Below, piece by piece: positions 1 to 10,620 of a DNA stretch of 52,487 nt. Under the pieces are notes generated by a model. The model searched no databases and had not been told where the DNA came from. It saw nothing but the letters and a program-made list of their open reading frames with translations. Position 1 is the stretch's first letter. Each line of letters opens with the position of its first letter. Location: positions 8,155,670 to 8,208,156 of the forward strand of contig WNKI01000001.1 of the NCBI GenBank assembly GCA_015350385.1, read 5' to 3'. The position numbers and the translations under genes were made by a program. The DNA comes from Aculops lycopersici. Lineage: Eukaryota > Arthropoda > Arachnida > Trombidiformes > Eriophyidae.

Positions 1-1782
<1,782 letters not shown>

Positions 1783-2401
1783 ATGAAAAGAATGTATTCC
1801 CTCACAATGTATGACTGTAATCTCCATAGAACCAAGGTGTTTATCTTAAATCCAAGCAGCAGAACACTAACGATAGGTGCCCTTGTATTTTTTGGTATCT
1901 TTATAGTAGTCGTGCTTCTGGTTTCATTGAAATGCTCAGTGGTGAGCGAGGAGCCAAAGAAACCAGATTCCGTGGCAAAAAATGTTGCACCGAAAGATTC
2001 GACTGCGCTAGCCCATCTAGAGGACTACCTGTTGATTTCTCATAAGGACGACAAGAGGAACAGTACAATTGAAAAGTACCTGCCACTAAGCGCTGAACGG
2101 ATTCATGAGCAACGAGATAAAACTAGCGAGACTCTAGTTAAAGTCAACGGGGTGAGGTGCCTCATCGGCTTTGATTGCAACGAGAGAGGATAACGTAATG
2201 ATTCGATATGAAGGAAAGATTGTTATAAAACCTCAACCTGGATTCATAGACACTCCCCTGACCCACTGCCTGGTGGGCAACCAAATTGCTGTTTTACCTG
2301 AAGGCAAGCACTACGCCTGCAACCAACTCACTGGTTATCGTTGCTTAAGTCCCATTTCTCATTATACCATGACTGAAAATATCTGCAATCTTGAGTTTTA
2401 G
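1783..2401 (+). CDS. small single-pass membrane protein; interrupted frame (37-nt intron or frameshift)
   Basis: I do not recognise this gene. The first frame (1783-2193) codes for a short N-terminal segment, one strongly hydrophobic span at about residues 30-49 (ending LLVSLKC), then a charged Ser/Lys/Asp-rich stalk. It stops at 2191. A second frame (about 2156-2401) continues with a Cys-containing segment (CLVGN, YACNQ, YRCLS, ENICN) that has no ATG of its own near its start. Removing 2152-2188 (a GTGAGG donor and a GAG acceptor, 37 nt) joins the two in frame to give 193 aa. That intron is very short and lacks a pyrimidine tract, so a frameshifting indel in a decaying gene is an equal alternative. 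It sits at the head of a same-strand cluster of small secreted genes and may belong with them. Confidence 0.4.
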
Positions 2402-2764
2402 CTCGACGGCAATCCAAAGAAGCTAATGAACCTCGAGTTTAGTGCTGAGGCGCAATATTGTAATTGAATCTTCAGAGGACGAGTGGCAGCGGCTAAGGCT
2501 AGTGATTTGTGTGATCTCTGACTCTTACCTGTCAATTAATCTACTAGCTCAAACTAAAACTTGAGACTGGATTGCACATACAAGGCAAACTTAGTGGTTT
2601 TTCTATGATCCTAGTGACTAGAAAGCGAGGCAATTAAGTCTCGCGTCATTCACATTTAGTTGTGTGAAACTTTGTCCTCTTCTTGGAATAAGCAGAACCA
2701 CCAAACCCTCATCGGGACACAAGGAAGGCGATTCATTTCATTTAGAACGAGAGATATAGCAACA
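2402..2764. other. intergenic/5' flank
   Basis: About 360 bases between the membrane protein and the first Cys-signature gene. No additional gene or clear core promoter element was seen. The frame open from 2660 begins at TTG and is only the upstream extension of the gene starting at 2765. Confidence 0.5.
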
Positions 2765-3556
2765 ATGTGCTCGAAACAAAAAGAACAACATACACAGGTG
2801 ACGCTGGTACTGATCCTTGCAGTGGCCAGTCTGGCGCTGCTTAGTGGTAGCCTGCCGAAGGCACAAGCTCGCCGTCATAAAGAGAGTGGGGCGGCAGCAA
2901 CAGCAGCAGCGGCGGCGGCGGCCACGGCGACCACCGCCGCCACCGGAAAAACAGGTGAGGGCGCCTCGATAGCCGCCGGTGCTGCCGCTGGAGCAGCGGC
3001 CGCGGCAGCCGGAACCCACGATGCAAGTGACTCTGCATCGGCAAGCGCGACTTCCGGTAATGATCCAGGACCCGGATCGGCGGCCAAAACCTCGCGCCCG
3101 GCACTCTCCAGCAACGATGGCGACCAAACAGACAACCATATCAACAAAGCTGACGACAACAAACATAAAATTCAAAACCTATTTCGCCCCCCAGAAGATA
3201 CCAGAGAAGGTGCAATTCCATTAATGAGTAGTAAGAGGCTGGTTGATCGATTAACCAGTGACGAGCTAACAAAAGCAATTCAATGTTTGCGAGAACTCTT
3301 GAAGAAAATCGCCGACTTTAAGCTAGAGATTCCGAAAGTTTGTTGCGCCGTTCCTGTTATCAAGAAATCTTGCGACTTGTTGCACGTAGAACATGAACCA
3401 TTGTTTTATAGTCTTGCAGATGTGAGATTTTTTACTACAAAGCGACCAGGGTCTCCGGACAAGAAAGTAGGAGGCGGTTGTTCGAAGAGACCAAAGAGTA
3501 GCACGCGTCGGCCAAAATGGACCAATGAGGATCGCGAGTTTGATTACAACAAGTGA
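2765..3556 (+). CDS. secreted Ala-rich protein with C-terminal Cys signature (cluster member 1)
   Basis: 263 aa from the ATG at 2765. That start is chosen because it places a clean signal peptide (VTLVLILAVASLALLSG, cleavage near AQA-R) at the N-terminus; the open frame upstream has no ATG. A low-complexity Ala/Gly/Thr/Ser region covers about residues 40-110, followed by a charged linker. The compact C-terminal module contains Cys-x18-Cys-Cys-x8-Cys (IQCLRELLKK ... KVCCAV ... SC). The basic tail is rich in Lys, Arg and Ser. The same Cys spacing recurs in the next two genes downstream on the same strand, so this is a tandem paralogous family. No known family is recognised. A role as an exported (for example salivary) protein is inference from the signal peptide and the clustering only. 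Confidence 0.7.
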   Translation: MCSKQKEQHTQVTLVLILAVASLALLSGSLPKAQARRHKESGAAATAAAAAAATATTAATGKTGEGASIAAGAAAGAAAAAAGTHDASDSASASATSGNDPGPGSAAKTSRPALSSNDGDQTDNHINKADDNKHKIQNLFRPPEDTREGAIPLMSSKRLVDRLTSDELTKAIQCLRELLKKIADFKLEIPKVCCAVPVIKKSCDLLHVEHEPLFYSLADVRFFTTKRPGSPDKKVGGGCSKRPKSSTRRPKWTNEDREFDYNK

Positions 3557-4038
3557 GAGGACAAAGAGGCGAGAAATTAAATTGTTTTGATCAGAGTGTA
3601 ATGATGTGATTCAAAAACATATATTTAGGTTATCGGCGAATTTGTGTATATCATCTGTGCTTAGCAACACTTTATTTCGATTAGTTAAATTTATCAAACA
3701 CGTTGATGTCCACTTCAGTGTCGATCACGCCAACCACCTGCCGATCGAGTGGCGGCACCAAACTATCAGTTAATCCTTCTTTCGGTTTCCTTAGAACAAT
3801 TTTATCAAGTTAGTGAAACTTGATACTGAGTATCCTATGGTTGAACCTTAAGTCTCTCGTCGCTCAACGGGTTTGTACACGTAGACATTGGAAAAAAGGA
3901 GAGCCACTAGCAGTTGTCGACCATAAACTCGCTAGCCTGGGTCATAACCGATTGTTGTGGATGAGCATCCAGCTGGAGACTTGTGATAGTTGGACAAAGG
4001 ATTGGGAGGTTGAATTTAGTTAGAAAATATTATTGAAA
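3557..4038. other. intergenic
   Basis: AT-rich spacer between cluster members 1 and 2. A 67-codon frame at 3820-4023 has no recognisable features and is not called. Confidence 0.5.
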
Positions 4039-4782
4039 ATGGGAGTCTTTCACGGAAACGAATGCAATTTCGCAACTCTTTTGACCTTGAGCTCGTTGCT
4101 CCTGGTCATTGGTTTTGCCACCAATACAAGCGCTGTTTCACAACGCCCCAAGACCGCGGGCGACCTGTTGCTCGATTTGGCCACTAGTGGACTCATATCA
4201 TTGTTCAATTCCACTAACAACGACGACGATCGTGCGGTCGCCAAGGGATCAGCCGATTTTTGCTCGAGACAAGAGAACTTCGAGAGCCTCATGAAACAGA
4301 GAGTTAGATGCGATGATATATTCAAGAACAAGTGTTGCGAGGTTAGAGATGAGTGCCGTACGAAACCATTGTGCAAGGATCCGGAATATTTGCAAGATAA
4401 GGTGTTGTGTTGCATGCTTCTGCCAGAATTAGATCCAACTCGAGAGGATAACTCTTTCAAGCTTGTCAAGTGCGTTGTAGAATCCCTCAAGAAAATCCTG
4501 ACTGGGGAATCTAAAATCCCAAGCGTCTGTTGTGAGATTTCGGGCTTAAAGCCATTTTGCGATGTTAAAATGACTCCTGTAGTGGCTAAGAAAGAGAGAA
4601 AAAGCAAAGGAGGAAACGGCTACAAATGTATGGATGGATTCGAAACCAAATGTATGTGCCTCGAGAAACGCGATGGTTGGAAGTCATTTTGTCCACCGAA
4701 AGGAGACACCACCACAAGTGCTCCGGGCGGAGGTGGCGAGCGAAAGAGTATGAGCAGATTGATCCGCGAGGATGACGAATAA
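4039..4782 (+). CDS. secreted Cys-rich protein with two Cys-Cys modules (cluster member 2)
   Basis: 247 aa from the ATG at 4039, giving a signal peptide (LTLSSLLLVIGFATNTSA) followed by a mature protein with many cysteines. Module A (about residues 75-130) has CDD-x6-CC, DECRTKPLC and LCCML. Module B (about 145-180) repeats the cluster signature exactly: Cys-x18-Cys-Cys-x8-Cys (VKCVVESLKK ... SVCCEI ... FCD). Module B matches member 1 best: both share (L)KKI then x-IP-x-VCC. A third Cys group (KCMDGFETKCMC ... FC) precedes a Gly/Ser tail. No transmembrane span apart from the signal. No known toxin or inhibitor family is recognised; the arrangement suggests internal duplication of a disulphide-rich unit. 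Confidence 0.75.
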   Translation: MGVFHGNECNFATLLTLSSLLLVIGFATNTSAVSQRPKTAGDLLLDLATSGLISLFNSTNNDDDRAVAKGSADFCSRQENFESLMKQRVRCDDIFKNKCCEVRDECRTKPLCKDPEYLQDKVLCCMLLPELDPTREDNSFKLVKCVVESLKKILTGESKIPSVCCEISGLKPFCDVKMTPVVAKKERKSKGGNGYKCMDGFETKCMCLEKRDGWKSFCPPKGDTTTSAPGGGGERKSMSRLIREDDE

Positions 4783-5139
4783 TTTGGTAGGTAGTCAAAT
4801 TATTCGTAAGTTGATTGTGGTTACTATCATGACCTTCGTTGAGTTTGTTGTTTGAATCATGTTCAAGTGTCTAGTGACGAGTGTGAGTCACTGAGCAACG
4901 ATGAGAGCAACATGTTGATTTAAGGAGAATAAAGAGAGCTTTGAAATGCTGAAACTTGATACATCTGTTAGATGTTTTTCTCGCCCGCAATCTCGTTCGT
5001 CTTGATTGATCTGAGTTGTCGATCACCCCCACTAGCTGGGCATATAGCATTAGTCTTACTTCATTAACTAACAGTGAATTCATATTTTACCTTAGAATCG
5101 TTTATTGGCACAAAATCGCAATTACATACAAGCCACCAA
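4783..5139. other. intergenic
   Basis: Spacer between cluster members 2 and 3. No gene or repeat seen; the frame open from 5074 starts at GTG and has no ATG before 5140. Confidence 0.5.
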
Positions 5140-5733
5140 ATGGCAACTCCAACAACAGGTGTCAACGCGAGCCATAGGCACGCGTTCCTTAGGTTGCTTG
5201 CGATCGCTTGCTTGCTCTTTAGCTTGGCGATCGGTTTCCTGCCACTTGGAGCAGCTCATGATTCTATTGGCAACGACGAAAACAAACCACTCCTGGGCGT
5301 TCATACCGGGAAGCCAAAGGTTGGCATCGAGAAGTCTAGTGGAGACTTAGATAGCTACCAGAAACAAGAGGGCGGGTTGGATAAACCCACAAATTGGAAC
5401 AAGCTAAGCAAGTCTAGGTGGAGGTTGATCGAAAAATGCTACAACGATCTATTAAACTTTGAAGCATCCGATTCTCGAGACCTAAAGGCTTGCCGAGCTT
5501 TACACAAACAAATGAGACGCGAGAGTGAGAAAGGGACTTCTAAAGAGGAAGGATGTCCATTGAAAAGTGATAAGTACGAAATGAGATCACTATTTCCCCA
5601 AGGGATCACAGATTTTGTTCGACAGGTAACCAGGTGCATTGGGGCTATATTAACAGTTGATCGAGATTTGTACAAGGACAACAGATGCTGCGATTTTGTA
5701 CCATTCTTCACGTTTTGCAAAAAGGACAAATGA
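5140..5733 (+). CDS. secreted Cys-signature protein (cluster member 3)
   Basis: 197 aa from the ATG at 5140. The N-terminus has a basic n-region (HRH) and a hydrophobic core (LLAIACLLFSLAIGFL), cleavage expected near GAA-H. The mature part is strongly charged. Its C-terminal 40 residues carry Cys-x16-Cys-Cys-x8-Cys (TRCIGAILTV ... NRCCDF ... FCK), two residues shorter between the first cysteine and the pair than in members 1 and 2. Upstream cysteines (KCYND, KACRA, GCPL) have no clear counterpart in member 1. It is the most diverged of the three, but the shared order (signal peptide, charged spacer, C-terminal Cys unit) and tandem position support common descent. Function unknown. Confidence 0.7.
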   Translation: MATPTTGVNASHRHAFLRLLAIACLLFSLAIGFLPLGAAHDSIGNDENKPLLGVHTGKPKVGIEKSSGDLDSYQKQEGGLDKPTNWNKLSKSRWRLIEKCYNDLLNFEASDSRDLKACRALHKQMRRESEKGTSKEEGCPLKSDKYEMRSLFPQGITDFVRQVTRCIGAILTVDRDLYKDNRCCDFVPFFTFCKKDK

Positions 5734-6511
5734 TTAGTAACAACGGGATCCATGCTCAAGCTTCATGCGAGGATCACCTGAATATCTTAAGATCAAGTGA
5801 AAATTACCATGACCGAAAAAGATTAAACTCAAGCTCGAGACTTGATTTAACCGCGAAACATTAACCGTCTCTTCGGGTAATGTGGTGCTCTAGTTTCCAA
5901 GTTGACTGATTGCTTTAGTGTGATCTAGGAACAATCATCTATGCCTTTGCTTTATAATCTTAGATTAATCAGCGACAAGATACGACTTTGAACAGCAGGA
6001 ATGTCGGCCCTCCAATACTCTTTCTTGGAGGTAACTCGCGGGTTTTCAAGGTTTTGTGCGCGTGTTTCCAGGTAAAATCGACGCCTCTGTGCTAATCGGA
6101 AGGTAGACGGCGGGTCATGATCGGGCTTCTTCGAACACAAGGTTTATGGAAAAAAGACTCGGCAGTTTTTCCATGATCCACTGGCTTTTTGACGAGAGCG
6201 CTTACAGCTCCGAAAAAGACCTGCGGCCCGCGGACCGCGGGTCGACCCGCACAGCCCTAGACTCGCGCTGAGACTCGGTTTTTCCGCTTCTTTTTCTGCT
6301 TGTTGTTCGTGCACTTCGCCACCATGTGACATGGGCCATGTGTGCAATTTTGGAAGAAAAATAAAAGTCTACACGAGTCGACAAGTTGTACAGACCAAGT
6401 AGATTTGTCCCCCAGAAATTAATCAAATGATACAGATCATGTTATATAACGGACCACTATATACCTACCCACGAGACTCATCGAGTTTAATCTATCACAA
6501 CTCTCTCTGAA
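5734..6511. other. intergenic with a GC-rich patch
   Basis: The stretch from about 6140 to 6350 is GC-richer than its surroundings and contains a perfect 7-1-7 palindrome (6227-6241). Open frames on the minus strand here show no domain. No gene is supported. Confidence 0.5.
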
Positions 6512-6814
6512 ATGTATAATATTACGTCACATCTACCATTGAGACAACTATTATCAGCTAGTCGACAAATCGCGCTAGCCGTTCGAGGATATAGAGATCA
6601 ACAAAACTTTGACCCAAACACGCAAACTTGCGACAATTTGCCCATAATCAAAAATCCAAGTCTCTTTATCAGTCACCTAAAGGGTATAAAAAGGAAGATA
6701 GCCTTCGAGAATAGTGTTCATAAGCTGAAACAAAAAACACCTGTGACATCAGCGAAACGACGAATCAACAAAAACAACGCGAAAAGCCGAAGTGCAGAAC
6801 GCTCAGATCGCTAG
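6512..6814 (+). CDS. small basic protein, unknown
   Basis: 100 codons from an ATG. The N-terminus (about 30 residues: Arg, Ser, Leu, Ala-rich and without acidic residues until a YRDQQ segment) could act as a mitochondrial targeting peptide. The C-terminal half is strongly basic (KRKIAF, SAKRRINKNN), as in small ribosomal or nucleic-acid-binding proteins. It lies 132 bases upstream of the mitochondrial-type M3 peptidase homologue on the same strand, with a Pro-rich-free, non-repetitive composition unlike the flanking noise frames. I cannot assign a family; it may be spurious. Confidence 0.4.
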   Translation: MYNITSHLPLRQLLSASRQIALAVRGYRDQQNFDPNTQTCDNLPIIKNPSLFISHLKGIKRKIAFENSVHKLKQKTPVTSAKRRINKNNAKSRSAERSDR

Positions 6815-6946
6815 TTCTAATATCTGAGGGACAATAATCTTCACTCAATTCTACCAAATCAGGTTCATTCAAAGAAACTTAAAACACGTTTACCTCGAGT
6901 GTTGGGATTTGCCAGAGAATCTTAAATATCTGTGCTCTCACAAAAA

Positions 6947-9181
6947 ATGTCGTCTAATTTGCTCAGACTATTGACTACATCATCGAGCAGACTCTCGAGA
7001 GTAATCCTGAAAAGACCAAACTCACAGAACCTAATCTTCCACAGGAGTGTCCAAGAATTTCCAGACTTGAAGTATAATAATGAAGCACCCAAAGATTATG
7101 TACTCATATTACCGGAGGCAATTAGTCAAAATTCAGATGCAAATGAGGTTCTCAGAATACCCAAGGCAAATGAACCGGCCACAGATTACTCGAAGTTGAC
7201 GCTAGAGTCAGTTTTCCTGGGAGTACATCAAGCCATAACAAATTATGAAAATTTCATCACCGATTTCAACAATGGGCTAGTAGAACCCGTGAAGTCATTA
7301 GAGGATTTCTTCAAACTTGTCGAACATCGTCTCTTTCCGATGGACACGGCATATTTTACACTATCAATGTTGGCCAGTGCTAAGCCGGCTGAGTACAACC
7401 ATGTTGAAATCTATCAACTCAAGCAGAGATACTTTAAAGCCAGAGAGAAGAGATTCGATGGTGGTCTAAGAGATTATATTCAGGATTATTTGACAAAGAA
7501 TCCAGACAAAAGTTTGAGAGATATAGAGAAGAAGCTCCTCTCGCTTTACAACAAACTAGGCCCAAATGCTCACAAATTAAGAACCGAAAGGGTAGGCTCG
7601 GTCAATATGTTGAGAAACCACCTAAGGTCAAGTCGCTTAGAGTTCGCAGCAAATGTCCACAAGGCGAATCAAGAATTTTCTCACACTGTAGATGATCCAG
7701 ATATTATAGCAGTAGTTTCGCCAGAGTTCGATGATTGTCAAGACTTGCATCATAAAGAGAGGACGCCTCTCGAAATCACGGCCTCTACCTATCACAAATT
7801 CATGCGGGTGTGTCCTGATAGATTCGTAAGGCAAATGTTATGGGAGACTTACAATCGTCGTTGTTCACCTAAAGGATCTCCTCGAAACAATAACCTCAAT
7901 GTGATCAATAGAATTCAAGTTCAGAAACGTAAAATTGCCGATTACCTTGGCTATCGGACATATTTCGAAGAAAGACTTGAAAACTCTATAGTTGGTTCTA
8001 GGCGCGAAGTCTTGGACAATCTGACAAGATTGAACGCTGAAAATCAACCAAAGATGTCCGAATTATTGAATGATTTGTATGATTTCGCTTCCTCAGACAA
8101 TTTTGAAGATCCTAACGGAATTGGTTTTCAGGTGTTCGACTTCGACTATTTTGTTCATAAGTACACTTATGACATCTTGATAGGCAAGAGCGAGCGTCAA
8201 TTGAGGACTTTCTTCCCATTGACCAATGTTATGCAAGGTTTAAAGCAGTACTTCAAGAAGTATTTCGATATAGAGATCAAGTCTAGTGATAGAAAACTCT
8301 GGTCAAATAATGTAAAATCTTATGAGGTGTCAAGAAATGGTATCTTTCAAGGCGAGATCATATTTAATCCATTCAAACCAGATGGTGGACAGCATAACGG
8401 AACGTTTTATTCGCGTGTTCGAGGTCGAAACAACATTGTCGGTAGCTTGCCGATCAGGTATGCTGCCTCCTCTTACAGCATCGACGCTGCAACTAATGAA
8501 GCCTTACTGTCTCCGACGGATGTGATCAATCTAATCAACTTATACTCTACGGTTATCCAAAGGCTTCTATACAACTTTGAGTACTATGAGCTAAACTTAT
8601 ATGGAGCATTGGAGCATGAAGTAATCGATTTACTTCCCAACTTGTGCATGGCCCACTTGTTAACGGATCATAGAATATTACAATCCTGCAGCAATAGAGG
8701 TGAATCGAAGCCCATCGACTCGGGTATGGCTAGTAAAATCTTGAAGACTTTACATCACTTCGCTCCCTTAAGGAGATGGCATCAATTCTACCAAACTCAC
8801 ATAGATATTGAGTTCCACTGTACAATGAGGGATATCAAACCCATTGCGGAGGAGCTGCACAAAGTTTATAGTCCATTCGCGCGACTGGTAGATAACTACG
8901 ACTACTGTACCATGTCAGACGTCATTCTTGGACCCAATGATGCCATTCAGTATGCCAATATTATTTCGAAACAGTTGGCTAATCATTGTTTACAATCATC
9001 TGTTTCTCAACAAGACCAAGTTGATGATATATCACAAGTGGACGTCAATAAGATCAGGGACTTTAATGTGAAACTGTTGGACACATTGTTCGATCCAAGA
9101 TCGTTTGATACAAAGGAAAAATTAGCTTCGCTTACTGACAGCAGTTTCGAGCCCACGAAGTCTAGCTTGGGCGTGCTCTAG
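6947..9181 (+). CDS. M3-family (mitochondrial intermediate peptidase-like) pseudo-peptidase
   Basis: 744 aa in one exon from the ATG at 6947; the preceding in-frame GTG at 6932 is not a plausible start. The N-terminus (MSSNLLRLLTTSSSRLSRV) is a typical matrix-targeting presequence: Arg/Ser/Leu-rich and free of acids. The body follows the M3 (thimet oligopeptidase/MIP) fold in order, including FDFDYFVHKYTYD and FFPLTNVMQGLKQYFKK (compare the family's PYY...YFPL..VM.GL). At the metallopeptidase site, where the family has HExxH, this protein reads NLYST (residues 531-535, bases 8537-8551) within an alignable context (LLSPTDV before, VIQRLL after). The downstream zinc-ligand Glu of E-[AV]-P appears to be Leu in LLP (562-564), though Glu558 is close. 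Zinc binding and proteolysis are therefore probably lost while the frame stays open, implying a structural or regulatory role. Its last 60 bases overlap MED11 antisense. Confidence 0.8.
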   Translation: MSSNLLRLLTTSSSRLSRVILKRPNSQNLIFHRSVQEFPDLKYNNEAPKDYVLILPEAISQNSDANEVLRIPKANEPATDYSKLTLESVFLGVHQAITNYENFITDFNNGLVEPVKSLEDFFKLVEHRLFPMDTAYFTLSMLASAKPAEYNHVEIYQLKQRYFKAREKRFDGGLRDYIQDYLTKNPDKSLRDIEKKLLSLYNKLGPNAHKLRTERVGSVNMLRNHLRSSRLEFAANVHKANQEFSHTVDDPDIIAVVSPEFDDCQDLHHKERTPLEITASTYHKFMRVCPDRFVRQMLWETYNRRCSPKGSPRNNNLNVINRIQVQKRKIADYLGYRTYFEERLENSIVGSRREVLDNLTRLNAENQPKMSELLNDLYDFASSDNFEDPNGIGFQVFDFDYFVHKYTYDILIGKSERQLRTFFPLTNVMQGLKQYFKKYFDIEIKSSDRKLWSNNVKSYEVSRNGIFQGEIIFNPFKPDGGQHNGTFYSRVRGRNNIVGSLPIRYAASSYSIDAATNEALLSPTDVINLINLYSTVIQRLLYNFEYYELNLYGALEHEVIDLLPNLCMAHLLTDHRILQSCSNRGESKPIDSGMASKILKTLHHFAPLRRWHQFYQTHIDIEFHCTMRDIKPIAEELHKVYSPFARLVDNYDYCTMSDVILGPNDAIQYANIISKQLANHCLQSSVSQQDQVDDISQVDVNKIRDFNVKLLDTLFDPRSFDTKEKLASLTDSSFEPTKSSLGVL

Positions 9182-9460
9182 ACGGCTCTTGGACATTTTG
9201 ACATCCTCCTTGCCTCCATAAGATGAGCCTTCAGCTGAATGTCCTATTGTTACTCTAGTTAGGTAGGCGATTTGAATAGATAAATCCGAGTTGGCTTGGT
9301 CAAGTCGGCTCATAAATGTGCCGGTATATTGTTCGACATTTTTTTGATTTGGTTTTTCTTTGCTCATCTCTTTTAGAGCCTGACCGGCTGCTGTGAGGGA
9401 TTCAACTAGATGCTCCTCTATCTGATCCAACTTCTTGAGTTGGTTTATATGAGTGGTCAT
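9122..9460 (-). CDS. MED11: Mediator complex subunit 11
   Basis: 112 aa from the ATG at 9460. MED11 is a head-module subunit of the Mediator coactivator that bridges transcription factors and RNA polymerase II; it pairs with MED22 through a helical bundle. The sequence shows the family landmarks in order: LDQIEEHLVESL, then AGQALKEMSKEK (family: AG..I.ELSKEK), then L.IQIAYLTRV (family: L..QI.YLTQV), then HSAEGSSYGGKED (family: H.GSSY..K.D) and a helical end. Length is close to the human 117 aa. The 3' 60 bases lie inside the antisense coding sequence of the M3 peptidase homologue, a tail-to-tail overlap. Confidence 0.9.
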   Translation of the reverse strand: MTTHINQLKKLDQIEEHLVESLTAAGQALKEMSKEKPNQKNVEQYTGTFMSRLDQANSDLSIQIAYLTRVTIGHSAEGSSYGGKEDVKMSKSRLEHAQARLRGLETAVSKRS

Positions 9461-9751
9461 GATTTCCAACTTTGCAATTCAATTTATATTTTATTTAAAT
9501 AAATTTCAATTAAATGGTAATAAGATTACAAACACAAGTAAATATCAGTGCACAACATAAGAAATTGTTGATACGTTCACGTGTTTCTGAGTGATCCCAA
9601 AGAAAATAATAACACCACCTCGTCCGTGGAGTGAAAGTAAAGTGATAACAAATATTTTATTTATTTATATTGTAAATCTAGACTAGATGGATAAGATCGT
9701 GATTAAGTATACAGTATGGAGTGATCATGATTTATGACATAATTCAATCCC

Positions 9752-10123
9752 TTAAGCAGCTGCAATATCAACCCTCTTATTTGGGTGCAATTTCGCGTCC
9801 ACCTGGCCGACAACCTCGCCAATTAGTTTCTCCAGCATGACGCCCTTAGCTGCTTGCATAGATTTCTTCATACTCTCTAACCTATCGGTGGTGTCGCGAT
9901 CAATCTTCTTGGCGACATCATCTTTGGAACCAATATGTTCCGTTTCGTATTTTGTGAATGTTATCTGTCTCTCTGCTTTGAAGGACTCAATTTCGGCCGC
10001 AGCCTCCTCCTTGGCTCGCTTGAGGCGTTGAGCTTTACGCATTCTAGCCTCAGAAACTTTTTCTGAAGCACGCTTCTCCGCTGCTAACAATAATTGTACC
10101 TCTTGACTAGGTTGGCTTGCCAT
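9752..10123 (-). CDS. ATP6V1G: V-type proton ATPase subunit G
   Basis: 123 aa. Subunit G forms, with subunit E, the peripheral stalks that hold the V1 catalytic head against the membrane sector in acidifying organelles. The N-terminal 60 residues are the most conserved part of the family and are all present: QEVQLLLAAEKRA, then A.RKAQRLKRAKEEA, then AEIE.FK.ERQ..F. The remainder is a long helix ending in a short hydrophobic C-terminus (VVGQVDAKLHPN). Length is close to the usual 118 aa. Single exon, starting 661 bases upstream (in transcription sense) of MED11, which is on the same strand. Confidence 0.95.
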   Translation of the reverse strand: MASQPSQEVQLLLAAEKRASEKVSEARMRKAQRLKRAKEEAAAEIESFKAERQITFTKYETEHIGSKDDVAKKIDRDTTDRLESMKKSMQAAKGVMLEKLIGEVVGQVDAKLHPNKRVDIAAA

Positions 10124-10382
10124 TTTTGATATGGTATTTGAGGATTCTAATTAAGTGTTGGACGATAATATGCGGAGGAGAAATATTTATCAATGTCAAC
10201 AACAATTACATTTTGAGCTGATCGACGACGCTGGGTGGTGGCTCTGCGAGCGAAATACGAGCTTTGCCACTGACGTCAAGCTAACGACACCTGGTAGCTT
10301 GCCAGATTCAGTATGCCGGGCAACAGTGAAGGTCTTTTGTGGTGGGAGATATGAATTAAAGATAATATATAGTGCAACAGTA

Positions 10383-10540
10383 AAGCAGCCATTTTTGGCT
10401 CATGGTTAAAATTCTATGGTAAATCTATTTTACCATCGATTTTATTTTTATTTTCCCGTTGAGAAATGTAAGGTTGTAATTGGAGATCTTATAAAAATGA
10501 TGGTTGTTCTGGGTTTGCATCACAATTCAACAATCTTAGA
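10383..10540 (+). pseudogene. remnant 3' tail of an upstream short-chain dehydrogenase copy
   Basis: This stretch is a diverged direct repeat of 11311-11455. Read in frame from about 10460 it gives a hydrophobic tail (KVVIGDLIKMMVVLGLHH) matching the tail of the downstream copy (KIVVGGLIKIIVVLGLHY) residue by residue, with conservative changes. No complete gene body precedes it, so it is the 3' end of an older tandem copy. Interpretation as an SDR tail depends on its being attached to the SDR pseudogene downstream. Confidence 0.6.
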
Positions 10541-10620
10541 GGGGGAATCTACATAATGATGCGCTAGTATATCTCTATAGATATCTTAAAAGCAATCAAG
10601 AGCAAAATCCGACCAGAAAA

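Noticed and set aside
4050..4607. 185-codon antisense frame
   Set aside because: Shadow of the secreted gene on the plus strand, whose signal peptide and Cys pattern are convincing.
10155..10409. 84-codon open frame
   Set aside because: Starts at TTG and its end overlaps the SDR-tail repeat in a different frame.
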